The notes below the pieces were generated by a model. The model worked only from the letters and a program-made list of their open reading frames with translations. It had not been told where the DNA came from and did no database searches. Shown one piece after another: positions 13,045-24,458 of a stretch of DNA of 64,000 bases. The position numbers and the translations under genes were made by a program. The DNA is from Polytrichum commune (lineage: Eukaryota > Streptophyta > Polytrichopsida > Polytrichales > Polytrichaceae): contig OX485805.1 of the NCBI GenBank assembly GCA_950295325.1, positions 55,328,758 through 55,392,757 on the forward strand, in the 5' to 3' direction. Each line of letters begins with the position of its first letter. Positions within the stretch are counted from its first letter, which is position 1.

Positions 13045-13453
13045 CCCGAGGAGGTCACTCCATTGTCAAGTTGAAAACCATGTGCAAAAGAAGTTTGCTA
13101 CCCCTATATTATATGCCATAGATAATTTTAAAAATTATGATATTTTTTCTATATATACATATCCATTTATAATATCTTTTGTATATTTTTTTGAAATTTT
13201 TAGTCATCTCCATTTTTTCTAGTAATTGTTTTAGTTCAATTCTGCGTCATTCTAGTTAGAAACGGTATGTTTTCTAGAAAAACAAATTATCAAATTTGGT
13301 TATGAATTTTTACTATGTAATAGATACCATGTATATGTACTCATAAATTTTTTTGATAAAAGTTTGATCCATTTTGTTGATGCAATTTAGAAAAAGTAGA
13401 TTTTTTTCTTTCGCATATGGTTTTCAACTTGACAATGGAGTGACCTCCCCGGG
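13045..13453. mobile_element. MITE with 8-bp target duplication (hAT-like), copy 1
   Basis: 409 bp with inverted ends CCCGAGGAGGTCACTCC... and its complement ...GGAGTGACCTCCCCGGG, extending about 40 bp. Both sides carry the identical 8-mer ATATGAGT (13037-13044 and 13454-13461). Eight-base duplications are typical of hAT elements; the family assignment rests on that alone. The interior is AT-rich and non-coding, and matches 39341-39755 along its length. Confidence 0.85.
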
Positions 13454-14029
13454 ATATGAGTTGAATGCACATTACATCATAAATTGCTTGAAACTTGATG
13501 CATTGATGTTCATCATGATTATGTATGCCACACCAAAAAACATCCTCAAATAATTTGATGAACTCCAAGAAATTCAATTCAACATTGACAACCACACTTC
13601 TTAGTTTTATTTATTTATTTATACTTTATGACCCTTCCCTTCAGTTTGTAGCAAGTGAACAATGAGTGTTGTTATGTGAGAAATGTTTGAGCCTTTAGAG
13701 GTTGAGTTAGACGGGGTAGGAAGCATGACTCAAATATTGTCTCTAGTGTTGTATGGTATTTTATGGCATTGCAGTAACTTTTCTAATGACACTTCTTACG
13801 AATAAGTTTACAACATTTGTCATCCCAACTTCCATTTCTGTAATGAAACACTTACAACTTTGATTATTCTACATCCTAATGTTATTGTGATGAGATCTTG
13901 TTGTGAATGATTGAAAATTGGATGAAGATCACTCAATAAGTGATAGTGATTGCAATATCATAAGTCTAAAATGCCCATTTTTCTACATAGATCGAAAATT
14001 AATGTAAGGTTACATTTAGTATTGGTGAC

Positions 14030-14103
14030 TCTACACGGGCGGTTTACAATTAGTATTGAGCAAGACAAATAGAATTGGTGACACTAAATACAATGTTTAG
14101 TGT
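14030..14103. mobile_element. End of a TA-flanked MITE
   Basis: The terminal stretch CACTAAATACAATGTTTAGTG (21 nt, shown here only to mark the end) is followed by TA at 14104. The 50 bases inward (AGCAAGACAAATAGAATTGG and neighbours) are the reverse complement of 35140-35195, so both are ends of one subfamily. The left boundary was not found. Confidence 0.55.
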
Positions 14104-14584
14104 AGTATAGGAGAGTATCACCCCCTACATTATAAGTTAGTATAATCCTAGTGGGGTAGATGGAGGAAGTTGGCACGTGGGAATTTGAGGGCATGTGTGT
14201 GTTAGGTGGTGTACCATGCCGACCATTTGTGTATTTGGGGGCCAACAAATGGATACGCATAATTGCTGCATGTTTTTGGGGGGCCTTTACAAGCTTAGGT
14301 CCATTGGTCATTCCTTGTGTACTACCTTATTACACATAGTACATCAAGGCATGTACCTAACTCTCTCTAGGAGTTTACTTTTGCCTTTCTCTTGTGTTGT
14401 CCTAGGCACTCGCATTGCCAGTAATGGAGTACACGGGCTCCCTCCGCAAGACCCCCCTTGCATAACTTAGAAGGTAAGGATAAAATGTGTGTTTCATTTT
14501 CATGAGCAATTATAAGGATCATTACTACATGGAACTATCATGTTTGACTTCACCTTCATATATTTTCAATATTGACTTTCTCTC

Positions 14585-14613
14585 TCACACACACACAAAC
14601 ATGTGTGTGTGTC
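14585..14613. repeat. (CA)n-AAACATG-(TG)n palindromic microsatellite
   Basis: ACACACACAC followed by AAACATG and TGTGTGTGTG, a self-complementary simple repeat. Confidence 0.8.
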
Positions 14614-14690
14614 TTGTCTTAAAAATTGAGCCTTAAAATCAATATCATTTCAATGGTAACTCGATCAAATTTTTTAATATAAAATATAAG

Positions 14691-14699
14691 GGGGGGGGG
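14691..14699. repeat. Poly-G run
   Basis: Nine consecutive G after ATAA. Confidence 0.8.
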
Positions 14700-15463
14700 A
14701 TATTGAGTTTTTGACACCAAGTAATTAGAATCTTAGAGTGTGTTTTTCTTGAAGCTATGTTAAGCAAAGATTGTCAGTTTTGTGAACCCAAATATGTTGT
14801 CATCTCATCTTTAATTCCCTTGAAATGATAAAAATTCAAAGTTAATTTTTAAAGGTTCAAAGGCCAATTTTAGGCTTGGAAAGGCTTGTATGCGTATGGG
14901 CAGCCACTACAAGCAATATGAATCTTAGACAATTCATGACATGCATCACAAGAAACTTGTCCTGCATCATTGCAAAGACTTCAAAGTCTACCATTGTAAT
15001 AGATTTGCATTATTTTTTCACCGATTGCCTAGGAGACAAATGCTAGATTGTACATACTTCACTTAGTGACCTAAAATATTGCTGTTCCACACTTGCCATA
15101 TTTCTTTGACTATATATGTTTGAAGTCAACGGAAGGGACTTTGTGTTTGGTCACATGTCCAAATATCATGGCCTTCGAGGCTTGAGCATTGAAAATGAGA
15201 GTCACGCAATCTACTAGTGTAGGTATATAATCAGCTCCATTACTTACCATCACATACTAGGATCAATGGAGAAGTCTAAGTTCCAACCGAAGTTCCAACC
15301 GAAGCTTCAACTACTAAGTTAATAATAGCTAGAAGATGCCACTCCAAGTTGGGCTGACGGAAACCTGTCTCATGTAACAGCAACGTTGAAATGCCACATG
15401 GAGAGATTATTATTTAATCAACATCCCACTTGTTAATCTTCAAAAGTGTTACTTACACTATTA

Positions 15464-15577
15464 CACTGATTACGGTATTTAGTGTCACTTACCCTACTTT
15501 GAGGCGTATGTTACGTTACATTGATGACAAATAACTTCATTATTAGTGTCACTTCATGACACTCAACGTTTAAGTGT

Positions 15578-15611
<34 letters not shown>

Positions 15612-15961
15612 TTTTAATTTATTTATTTAAATCTTGGCATGAGTATGTTCAATATTGTTATGTGTTTGCCTATCTTACATAATGGTCTACAAGTTAATTA
15701 AAGTATACACAAATGACACTTGGCATTAGCATGCTCAAAAAGATCTTCCCCTTGCATACTAAAATGCAAAACTATCATCTTAAGTATCCCAATGTGTTAC
15801 GCTAAATGTCATAATGTAAACAAAGTTGCACTGAAAAAGCTACTTATGTTGATGAATAGTATCACATTAGCAATTCGTGGAGGTGGCACTTTGAGACCTT
15901 GGGGCATCTAGTTTAGGCCCTTCGCAAATAGTGTATGTGACACTAAATACCCTAGATGGTG
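15464..15961 (+). mobile_element. TA-flanked MITE H1 (Tc1/mariner-like)
   Basis: The element starts CACTGATTACGGTATTTAG just after TA (15462-15463) and ends ...CCCTAGATGGTG just before TA (15962-15963). Its ends are inverted through GGTATTTAGTGTCAC. An internal (GT)15 tract lies at 15580-15609. Most of its length is the reverse complement of 16767-17205. TA duplication with short CAC-ends suggests a Stowaway/Tc1-mariner-type MITE; no protein is encoded (a 63-codon frame at 15720 is not credible). Confidence 0.75.
15580..15609. repeat. (GT)n microsatellite
   Basis: Fifteen GT units inside MITE H1; absent from its inverted partner H2. Confidence 0.95.
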
Positions 15962-16394
15962 TAGTACAAATGTGGTATCCAAATGATATGGCCATCTAAC
16001 AACAAATGACCAAAATGACACAACAACCTATCATTTCGGTCATTTCATGTTGGATGATAGTGTCATGTAGCTACCACTTCCGTATTGTCTTGATTTTTTG
16101 CTTGGTGATGATCAAACCTCAGATTGAGTGTAGGTTACATTTTCACAACACCTACCATCAAGGAGGCTGAAAATGTGAATGCTTATGTAGAGCCCCATGG
16201 TTGCTTTTCTAAGCCAAATTAACACCTAATCGCCGTCATAGACCCCAAACTACTTTTCTATTATAATTTTGTAATCTCATTCGTATGATACCTTATAATT
16301 TTACAGGAACATTCATATAAAAATCCGATCGTGAAAATCAATAAAAATACTATCATAGACCAAAATCCTAGGGATGATTTGGTGCAAATTACAA

Positions 16395-16510
16395 TAAACC
16401 TATAAGGGTAGACTTTTACTACACCCTTGATGCAGGTATTGGGAAATGAAACCCTTGAGCGGAGCAATCGAATTCACTGCCTCTTGATTGCAGGTCACTA
16501 TACCCTACGT
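16395..16510 (+). repeat. Dispersed repeat R3, copy 1
   Basis: Shares GGTRTTGGGAAAYRAA, CCTTGAGCG and TTGATTGCAGGTCACT with copies at 16585-16715 and 17235-17420. All three have the same direction. Function and class unknown. Confidence 0.6.
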
Positions 16511-16584
16511 CCTCCCAATGATTGCTTATTTAAAGTCATAATTTAACACATAAGTTGGACTTAGGAACCCCACATTAGTTTATT

Positions 16585-16715
16585 GAGGTTATTTTAGTAT
16601 GAGTCCACGATAAACCCACATGGACAGAATTTTACTGCACCCTCGATGCATGGCAGGTGTTGGGAAACAAATTCCTTGAGCACCGTAGTTGAGTTCACTG
16701 TTTCTTGATGGATTG
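16585..16715 (+). repeat. Dispersed repeat R3, copy 2
   Basis: Contains TTATTGAGGTNATTTTAGT, CACGATAAACCC, CAGGTGTTGGGAAACAAAT and CCTTGAGC in the same order as the third copy. Confidence 0.6.
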
Positions 16716-16766
16716 CTAACTTAAGCCAAATTTAGCACCTAGGTTGGATTCAGAGACCTTGAATTA

Positions 16767-17205
16767 CACCGTTTACGATATTCAGTGTCATGTACACTAT
16801 TTGTGAAGGGCCTAAACCAGATGTCTTGAGTCTTAAAGTGGCACGTCCTCTAATTGCCAACATGATACTATTCATCAACATAAATAACTTTTTGAAGTGA
16901 AAACACATTTACATTATGACATTTAACATAGCACATTGGGATGATAATTTTGCATAATAAGAGGAAGATATTCTTGAACACGCTAATGCTAAACGTCATG
17001 TATACACATGCTTTAGTCAATTTGTAGATCATTATGTAACATAGACATACACCTCATATCACGATCGAACATACTCATATCAAGATATAAGTAAGCACAC
17101 TCAAACACCGAATGTCATGAGGTGACACTGATTCCAAAGTTGTTGTTCATTCGTGTGACCTAGCATACGCCCCCGAGTGAGGGTCAATGACATACTGTTA
17201 CACAT
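16767..17205 (-). mobile_element. TA-flanked MITE H2, inverted relative to H1
   Basis: The left end CACCGTTTACGATATTCAG follows TA (16765-16766), and about 440 bp align with the reverse complement of H1 (for example TTATGTTGATGAATAGTATC, AGTTTAGGCCCTTC, GTGTATACA words). The far end near 17205 is eroded. Non-coding. Confidence 0.7.
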
Positions 17206-17234
17206 GTGACTACTCTCCAAACCATACAACGGTG

Positions 17235-17420
17235 CAGTCTATTGAGGTCAATTTAGTGCGAACCCACGATTAACCTAGCTACAGGGACAGATTTTTAATC
17301 TGCGCCTTTGATGAATGAATCTATAGCAGGTGTTGGGGAACAAGGCCTTTGAGTGTGGCAGTGTCGAAACTCGCTGTCCCTCGATTGCAGGTCACTGTAC
17401 CTTGAGTGAGTACTCACTCC
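17235..17420 (+). repeat. Dispersed repeat R3, copy 3
   Basis: Carries GGTGTTGGGGAACAAGGCC, CCTCGATTGCAGGTCACTG and CTTGAGTGAGT. A 148-codon frame starts inside it (17330) and is therefore unlikely to be a gene. Confidence 0.6.
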
Positions 17421-18010
17421 TTCCCCCAAAAAACACTTTGGCTCCCAAATCGAGATCCGGGTCGCCAACATTTCTGGAAGGCTCGCTGCTCGATCGGCGT
17501 CTTCGATCGTACACCTTTTTTCTTGGTCACTCATGCACTCGATCGTCTAAGCTTAGCCTGCGCAAAAGCATGGGGCCTGCAGGCGAGCGACCCCGCTTTT
17601 CCCATGATGATCGAGGAGCAAATGTAAAGGCGACCAAGATACTTTCATTGCATCGACACTCTGGACACAGACTGAGGAGTCACAGCAGGGTGGAGCTTCG
17701 TGTCTTCAGAGTCTTTTTTGCGATCCAAAATATCACACTCTCTTTCCCTGTTCCGGAGAATGTTGGTGCGCAATGACAGCTGAGATATTTGAGTTTGCGA
17801 GACTTTTGGCACTCCTACACATACGAGAGTTCTTTCCCCAACTACTCTACTTCTCACTTAATTAGACTGACTCGGTGTCTACTGTGAGGGTGCTCACTCC
17901 GATGCACCCTTGTTGTCATAGCTTACACTTCAATCTAACTTGCTCCGCGTCGTCAGCTTTCGTAGCTCGAGAATACATATGATGACTCACGCTACTAAAG
18001 TGTGAGGTTC
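17420..18010. other. GC-richer unresolved segment
   Basis: Noticeably more GC than its flanks, with open frames on both strands (17330-17776 plus, 17645-17857 minus). None shows a recognisable domain. It could be an internal piece of a degraded retroelement downstream of repeat R3, or a diverged gene remnant. Confidence 0.3.
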
Positions 18011-18869
18011 AACATCTTATCATATACTGTTGGTAGAACCTGGAAAACTGGATTTTCATGGAGTTATATTATGAGTAGCTAGAGGTTAGCTAGAGGTTTT
18101 CGACAACGTTTAGTTCATGTATCCTCTTCCTTCTTGGTTAGTCGATGAAACGAAGTAGCATCACTTTCTTGACACTTGATTGAACAAGTGTTTAATACAT
18201 CATGGCATAGTAGAGCAACAACCAGTTGGAAGACATCACTGGAGTTGAGCACAATGGAAATCCATGACATCTCACCACCACCAAAAACAATTTTGGGTGT
18301 TCTCAAGCAAGTCTTTTCTAGTTCAAGAATATAACCTTTTCCACCCTACATGAAAAACAAAAAACAAAAAAACTAGACTACCTTCACCTCGAGGACTTTC
18401 TCAACTATGAATACGAAGCATGCTTGAAGCAACCTCGCCCCAATGCTAAACCGTTGTTGCTAACAACACCTCAGTAATTTATAGACATGCTATTGAAATT
18501 GGTTGGTGATTGGCTATCCCAATCCCTAGAAATAATTTATTGTGCTTTTTTTGCTCTTACAATGTCATTGAAACTTGAAGATGAGACACGTTTTAACTCC
18601 AATTGCCACTCCATTAGGGATAGGTCTCCTTCCCTATTTCGGTAACGCTAGGTAGTCTCAAGTTCTTCTACCAACTAGATTGTTAGGTTGTGATAAGCCG
18701 TTACCTCACAGAAGCCGATGCATTTTTTACCCGCTTTGATGTACTTCTAGCCCCATCAAAGTATTTTGACTTCATGGGCTTTAGAATCAATATTAGTTCT
18801 TTTCATTACATTGTTAAAGCATACATATACTCACTTTATGACCTAAACATACGGTTTAGGCAAGCTAAC

Positions 18870-19330
18870 ATATTTAGAGTAAGGCCAAAACCCATGTAAA
18901 ATAAGTCAGCCTAAATGCATAGGGAATCGGTCCATTATTTTTGCTTCAATGAGCTTTGATGCTTCGTCTAGGGATAGCACTAGAAGTAGCTTTAGATAGT
19001 TATGTTTTCCTACCCGGTTTCCCATTCATTTACGAAACGCAACATCGGTCATGTACGTGTTGTTCGTGATTAAACAAACAGCTCAGACGCACTAGATTTT
19101 TTTAGAAGGAGCTCGAACCCATGCAAACTAAAATATTCGACCTAGATGCGTAGGATATCAGTCCATTATTCTTGTTGCAACGACTTTTGGTGCTTCATCT
19201 AGGGATAGCCCCCAAAAAGAAGCTCAATAAATTAAGTTACAGTTTCAGTGCATTTACAAAACGCAATATATCGCTTATGTACTTGCTGTTTCATGCTTGC
19301 ACCAGTACTAATGACTCAAGTGTGGGATTT
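18870..19330 (+). repeat. Degenerate two-unit tandem duplication, ~230-bp period
   Basis: CTAGGGATAGC recurs at about 18969 and 19199, accompanied by AACCCATG, TCNGTCCATTATT, TTTACNAAACGCAAYAT and GTACNTGYTGTT in the same order in both units. Confidence 0.7.
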
Positions 19331-19697
19331 CTTAATCCGGGCTCTCCATTCTCCCGAATCGGAGGCTTTCGAATATTCATATCACGTGCAAACGTACATA
19401 TACTGTGCCACTTTGCACTTTTTTGTGTTCTTTTGTGGTTGGCCGGGTGTGGGCTTTTGGTTTTGACACTATTTTCTTTTGCACCGTGCACACAAATACG
19501 TGTGCAGCATGGACGTGGAGCTCGAGCTTCCCGAGGAATAATGGGTGGTGGGCTCCTCCTCGAAGTAGTAATCTTACTTACTCAATATCATGTTCAAGAG
19601 TCGGACCTCGCATAATGGCGCCTATCATGGAGGCGGTAGAGGACAACGATTAAACAAATTAGGTGCCAATAAGCGTGGTCCGGGATGACCCTACATT

Positions 19698-19925
19698 ACC
19701 GGGAGATAGTGGAGAGGTGCCTGTTTGCGAACGGAGTGGTTGGCGGTTCGATTCCCATTGTGAATCCTTCTCTCTGCTTGATGGGAAAAGCTAGCTAAGC
19801 AGTGTGGAGCCAAGAGCCCATCCACCATAAGGTAGGCAGTAAACCCCACCCTGCACCAAGAGGGTTCTTGAGCAAGGTAGGACCAACGGACTCAAATTCA
19901 CGTCGGACTGTCCGAAGTTGGTTAT
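19698..19925 (+). mobile_element. tRNA-derived SINE candidate
   Basis: An A-box-like TAGTGGAGAGG (19707-19717) fits TRGYNNANNNG, and GGTTCGATTCC (19745-19755) is a perfect B box, 38 bases apart as in tRNA promoters. The flanks do not fold into a complete tRNA, so this is a SINE head rather than a tRNA gene. The 3' part (GACCAACGGACTCAAATTC) recurs at 21340 and 30260, each time followed by a simple-sequence tail; here the tail is TTATTTATTTATTTG. SINEs encode no protein and depend on LINE machinery. Confidence 0.7.
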
Positions 19926-19951
19926 TTATTTATTTGCAAATAAGCGTCAAA

Positions 19952-20206
19952 TGGCCTTATCAACTAAAATGAGCCAATTGGGCCATTATCAGACAATCCT
20001 TTTGTCATAATTGATGAGATCTCCCATATTATAACTGATTATTTGTATGGTTTTATAAACATGTGTGGTGTATTGGAATGGTTGAGTTGTATTTTAAGAA
20101 TTCTCAACGGGTATTCTCTCGTTCCAACTAGCAATCATTACGTTCCCATCACGTTCCCTACATTAAATTGAGCGGACCAATTGGCTCATTTTAGTTGATA
20201 AGGCCA
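19952..20206. mobile_element. Small TIR element (~255 bp)
   Basis: Inverted ends GGCCTTATCAACTAAAATGA and its complement TCATTTTAGTTGATAAGGCC, continuing to about 32 bp with one mismatch. No convincing target duplication. The interior is AT-rich and non-coding. It sits immediately after the SINE tail. Confidence 0.75.
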
Positions 20207-20209
20207 CTC

Positions 20210-23080
20210 AAGCACTAAACACTAACATCCAAATTGGTGTGGACCATATTGCTACCTAGTGATAATTAGCTCATGATCCAAAGTGATCGACGGTTTTTCA
20301 ATGGCTATACGGTCTACACCAATGACAATCTCCGGACTTCGTATGTGATAGGGATCCACTAACTGCTTTTAGTGGATGGGGCAACTGTTCATCTAAATAA
20401 AGAAAAGATTAGGGTTGTCTCACCACTGGTAACAATAAAGGTGTCTCTAACAATATCCAACGAGTTCAAATATAGGCCCGAGTATCACCGTCTAATGAGG
20501 TATCTACATTTGTTGTTTTTATGTATTCTGCTTAGACCATGGTGAGAGGAAATCTATGATTGTGAGCAAAACTTTATGCCATTTGGATTGTCGATCTTGT
20601 GGCCTACATTGTAAATGGGTGCGAAAATTCACACAATCGTTCAATTTAATAACCAATTGCCCAATGACAACATCAACTTAGAAAGAGAACACTTAAAGCA
20701 CAAGTAGTCTAATGTCATCTATTCTGCGATAAGAAAAATGAACATAAATGAAGACACTCTTAAGTTGACTACATGCTCATGTTACTCATTGTCAATGTTC
20801 AAATGTTGACAATTTTGGATGTCATATACCTATTTCACGTCTAAGAGAATACTCATGGGGTTTTCGCATCTCAAAATGACATCATGCAAAATTCCTAGTA
20901 CCTAGTCATAAAAACCGAGTCGAATGTTGTCTTGGATTTTGGATTCAACAACATTCAACCAACGTCCAACGTCATGAATCCACATTGACCCCGAATCTTG
21001 GTTCCCAACTTCCGCTTACATATTCCCACGCACAAAGCAAAATGGTCGGGACACATGGATTGGTACTACAATTTCCTAAGTCCCAAGTCCACTAGCTAGC
21101 GGGTCCACTTTTATGTTACCGTTGGTGGCTCATGTGTCGGTTCAACACAATACCACTATTTGTTAGCCCTCATAGCTCAACGTCCATATTTGACATTCAT
21201 TCCTTTTTGGTAACCTCCTCTTGGAAAACATTCGGGCCCCATGCACTAGACTAGTTTAGCAAACTCGCATCCCAAAGAGTCCAACTTTTGAAAGGAAGTT
21301 GAGCCACTACATCTGTATAGTATCGAACGGCAACTCTTGAGCAGTATAAGACTAACGGACTCAAATTCCCGTTGGTGAAACACCACTAATAGTTATATAT
21401 ATATAAACAAAATCTTTCTCTTTTCAACAAATTCGGGTGTCCCAACTGAACCTTTAACTCCCAAAGGAAAAGAAAGACGATTTGTCTAGGCATCCACCTT
21501 TGTCCAACGATACCAACGTACACGTTTATGGTATAATCTCCTTGTTTGAGACACATGCACAACTAACACTTTCTTAGAACAATTCTAACTTTACAGAGAT
21601 GCCATCCATACGGACATATCCACCAGTAGAAGTACTTATTTTCTTTAATAAGAAGTTGAATTGGAACGAACTCGTTTTACACAACTTCGGGTAGGTTTCG
21701 CTTTGGCCTTTAGGGAATAACAAAGTCGGGTGATGTAAATGGGTGCAAAACTTCACACTCATTATGATCTACTACTAATGTTTGTTGTGCAAGTTAGTGT
21801 GGACCACACTAATTGAGATGACTAAAGTAGAGGGGACACCCTAGCTAGCTTCCTTATTGCCCCACCCCAAGTGTACGGCACACATACACAATGAAGGGGC
21901 CGGGGTGGTGTCCCCTTTGTGTGTAGCCCACTAATTGCAAAAGTTTCCAAGTCTACAACCGTGGCACTTTTCAATTCATTCATGACAACCTCGTACATAC
22001 ACCCATTCACTAGTAGACACACGAGGGGATCTACTCCAAGTTCCCCTTGCATTAAATAACCCAATCAACATAATGTAGATACCAAGTTCCTCAACATTAA
22101 TTACAAAAAGAGCATATGGTTGAATGATGCGTCCTAGATGACAAGTGCTAGAATGGGGTGTGTCATAAACGTATACTGGGTGGATATACATCGAGAAGGC
22201 AAGGACATGATCATGACAACTCCAAATGAAGGGGCCATGATATAACCATGGGCCAGGCTCATAAGTAGATGAAACCCATGTCATTACTTAGTCGTATACA
22301 TGATTTGAATTTGTTGCCAATCTAATAATTAAACTTTTATTATTAGAATCATTATTGTAGTCAAGAAAATTAATGTCAAAATGGACAAACGTGACTTTTA
22401 AGGGCATTATCTCACGTAAAGCATCAAAATGGACAGACGTGACATTAATGTCTTTGGGATCCATCGCTCATTCTCTTCCATACATTAGAAATAAGTGTAT
22501 CTCCAGATTGCTGATGAATGACTTTTCTATATGTTTGAGGGCATGCATGTTATAAAACAACATTATCCAACGAAACACGGTGAGACAATATATGTTTGAG
22601 GGTGGGCATGTCATTGTAGCTCCACTCATGGAGTTGCAAATGAACCTCTATAATCAAGGTTTAAGGTTTTTAAAGGGAAAAGTCACATGATAACTAGCAT
22701 TTAAAGCATTGAGCATGGATACTACTATTACATTTAAAATGTTTAATTTATTCTAATTGACAATTGACATGGAATTCCAACCCACCAAAACATGTCGTAT
22801 TTGAATTCCACATTTAAATACCAAATGCAAAAGTGATAAGGATCTAAAAGTACATCAATAAATGTTCCAAAACCCACACAAAACCTAATGTTAAGGTGAT
22901 GGACATTCTCGTATCTCAATATGTACTTGTTGCGCAAGAATTTGGGCTATTGATTTTATTGCCATCTACGCACCATCCACTGAGCTAATTGCTACCTCAA
23001 CGTTCAAATGGTCGCAAAACTGCCCTAAAATAAGGACCAAAGTTTATACTTTGGTAAGAAGATCATTCTCCTAGCCAATT
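20210..23080. other. Gene-free spacer
   Basis: Apart from the SINE tail at 21310-21400, no gene or bounded repeat is supported. Minus-strand frames at 21822-22284 (80-102 codons) lack recognisable motifs. Confidence 0.45.
21310..21400 (+). mobile_element. Truncated SINE 3' end, copy 2
   Basis: TTGAGCAGTATAAGACTAAC followed by GGACTCAAATTCCCGT matches the 3' end of the 19698 SINE, then a short TATATATATATAAAC tail. The pol III head is missing. Confidence 0.55.
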
Positions 23081-23084
23081 AATG

Positions 23085-23287
23085 GGGAGAACCGACCGCT
23101 AGTTACAAATGAACAGTTGAGTTTGAGAAATAACCGGTTGACGTTCAAAGCTTCAGGAAAATTACCAATCACTTTAGAGAAATTTTAGAGCATATACCTC
23201 AAATTTGATAAAGGAAAAGCGAAAGGATGTTAACATGTAACCGGTTGGACTCGGAATCACTAGGATCTCGACCGACTATGCCCAACA
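23085..23287 (-). mobile_element. Copia-like solo LTR or LTR remnant, copy 1
   Basis: On the minus strand GGGGAGA immediately precedes TGTTGGGCATAGTC, the arrangement seen in plant Copia elements where a polypurine tract abuts a TGTTGG-starting LTR. About 200 bp match 47150-47320 and 55205-55425, including CCGGTTACATGTTAAC and repeated AACCGGTT words. Calling it an LTR is inference from that junction; the distal end and TSD were not resolved. Confidence 0.5.
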
Positions 23288-23289
23288 AT

Positions 23290-24290
23290 CTCCCCGCCCT
23301 TTCAATCAAATTAGGTGCCATCTTCTTCGGTTTAACTTTCTTCCCATTGACAAGTTCCAACAGTCCACACCTGGTCACAAATCCGTGCCCTCCTGGCCGG
23401 AGTGGCCCCCTCACACACTGATTGTCCTCTCTAAATTGACATTTTGCTCATTCAACTCAACGTCGCCCAACTGCCATCTTATGTTCAAGCGTCACCTCCA
23501 AAGGCTTATTCCAAATACTGTGAATTGTTTCAAATCTCAACGTTTATCGCATGTATACAATAGTATCATCATACTTTGTTAGCTACTAACCTCTCAAACA
23601 TTCCACCTACTTCGTTCTGTTGCTTAGGGTTCTTTGCTCTGTTTCCTCCTTTGCTTCCTGTGCACAGATAGTCTCACATCAGTGCCTCCATAGAAGACTA
23701 AGGTCGGATACATAAATATAGGGAATTGTTAAGTCGACCAGAGAGACGCATCGTGCGGTCACATAACCTGTCATTGATTCTTCATCGCACACATGAAGAG
23801 GAGCACAATATCAGCTTTGTGTTAGAATTAATAAACTTGACCAACTTGGATGACACCATACATACCGACTCTGGTTGTTTTAACCGATGTGTGGTCGATT
23901 TAACAGTCCCCAGTATATATTCATATGATGAAAGACACCACAGCACTACTGGTGAGAAAGAAAGTTCACAGCACAGCATCATCGACACTGAATGTTCATC
24001 GATCACCACGAATTACCCGAATAGAGTGTCTTGTATTGAGAGATTGATTTACTCCAACTTGAACTCTATGGTACAAAATCTGATGCACTAAAAAAAACAC
24101 AGCATCAACGTCTACACCGACTCTATGCAACAAAACCTGTAGTAATGATTCCAACTAATTTCTACATGAGCAATTGTTTCGGGAGCTTTGTCACCTGTAA
24201 ACTTTTCTTCCGCTTACTATCTTCTTTTGTACAAATTGCACAACTCACTCAGAAACAACATCACTGCCTTCTTTACAAACATGACGAAAA
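23290..24290. other. Region downstream of the HMA gene, no gene supported
   Basis: Two overlapping antisense frames (23726-24091 plus, 121 codons; 23782-24009 minus) have no recognisable domain. The part nearest 24458 is probably 3' UTR of the minus-strand HMA gene; no clear AATAAA signal was identified. Confidence 0.35.
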
Positions 24291-24293
24291 ACA

Positions 24294-24326
24294 CCATCAT
24301 CATCACCACCATCACCACTATCACCT
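24294..24326. repeat. (CAT/CAC)n trinucleotide repeat
   Basis: Imperfect CAT/CAC triplets over about 33 bases, about 130 bases downstream of the HMA stop codon, so probably in its 3' UTR or just beyond. Confidence 0.85.
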
Positions 24327-24458
24327 GTTCCAACTTTATACTACCACGGTATCTATAATCGCATTCAAAATTGGTGCATCATATGGCTAAAAGAAACCTT
24401 AGCAATCATCACCCTCATCATCGCACCAAATGGAAAGAACTTCATCGCGATGCAGGTT

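Noticed and set aside
17330-17776. 148-codon frame, the longest unspliced plus-strand frame in the window
   Set aside because: It begins inside dispersed repeat R3 and overlaps frames on both strands; no recognisable domain.
19698-19770. A functional tRNA gene
   Set aside because: Pol III boxes are present, but no 7-bp acceptor stem or anticodon stem could be folded; SINE is the better reading.
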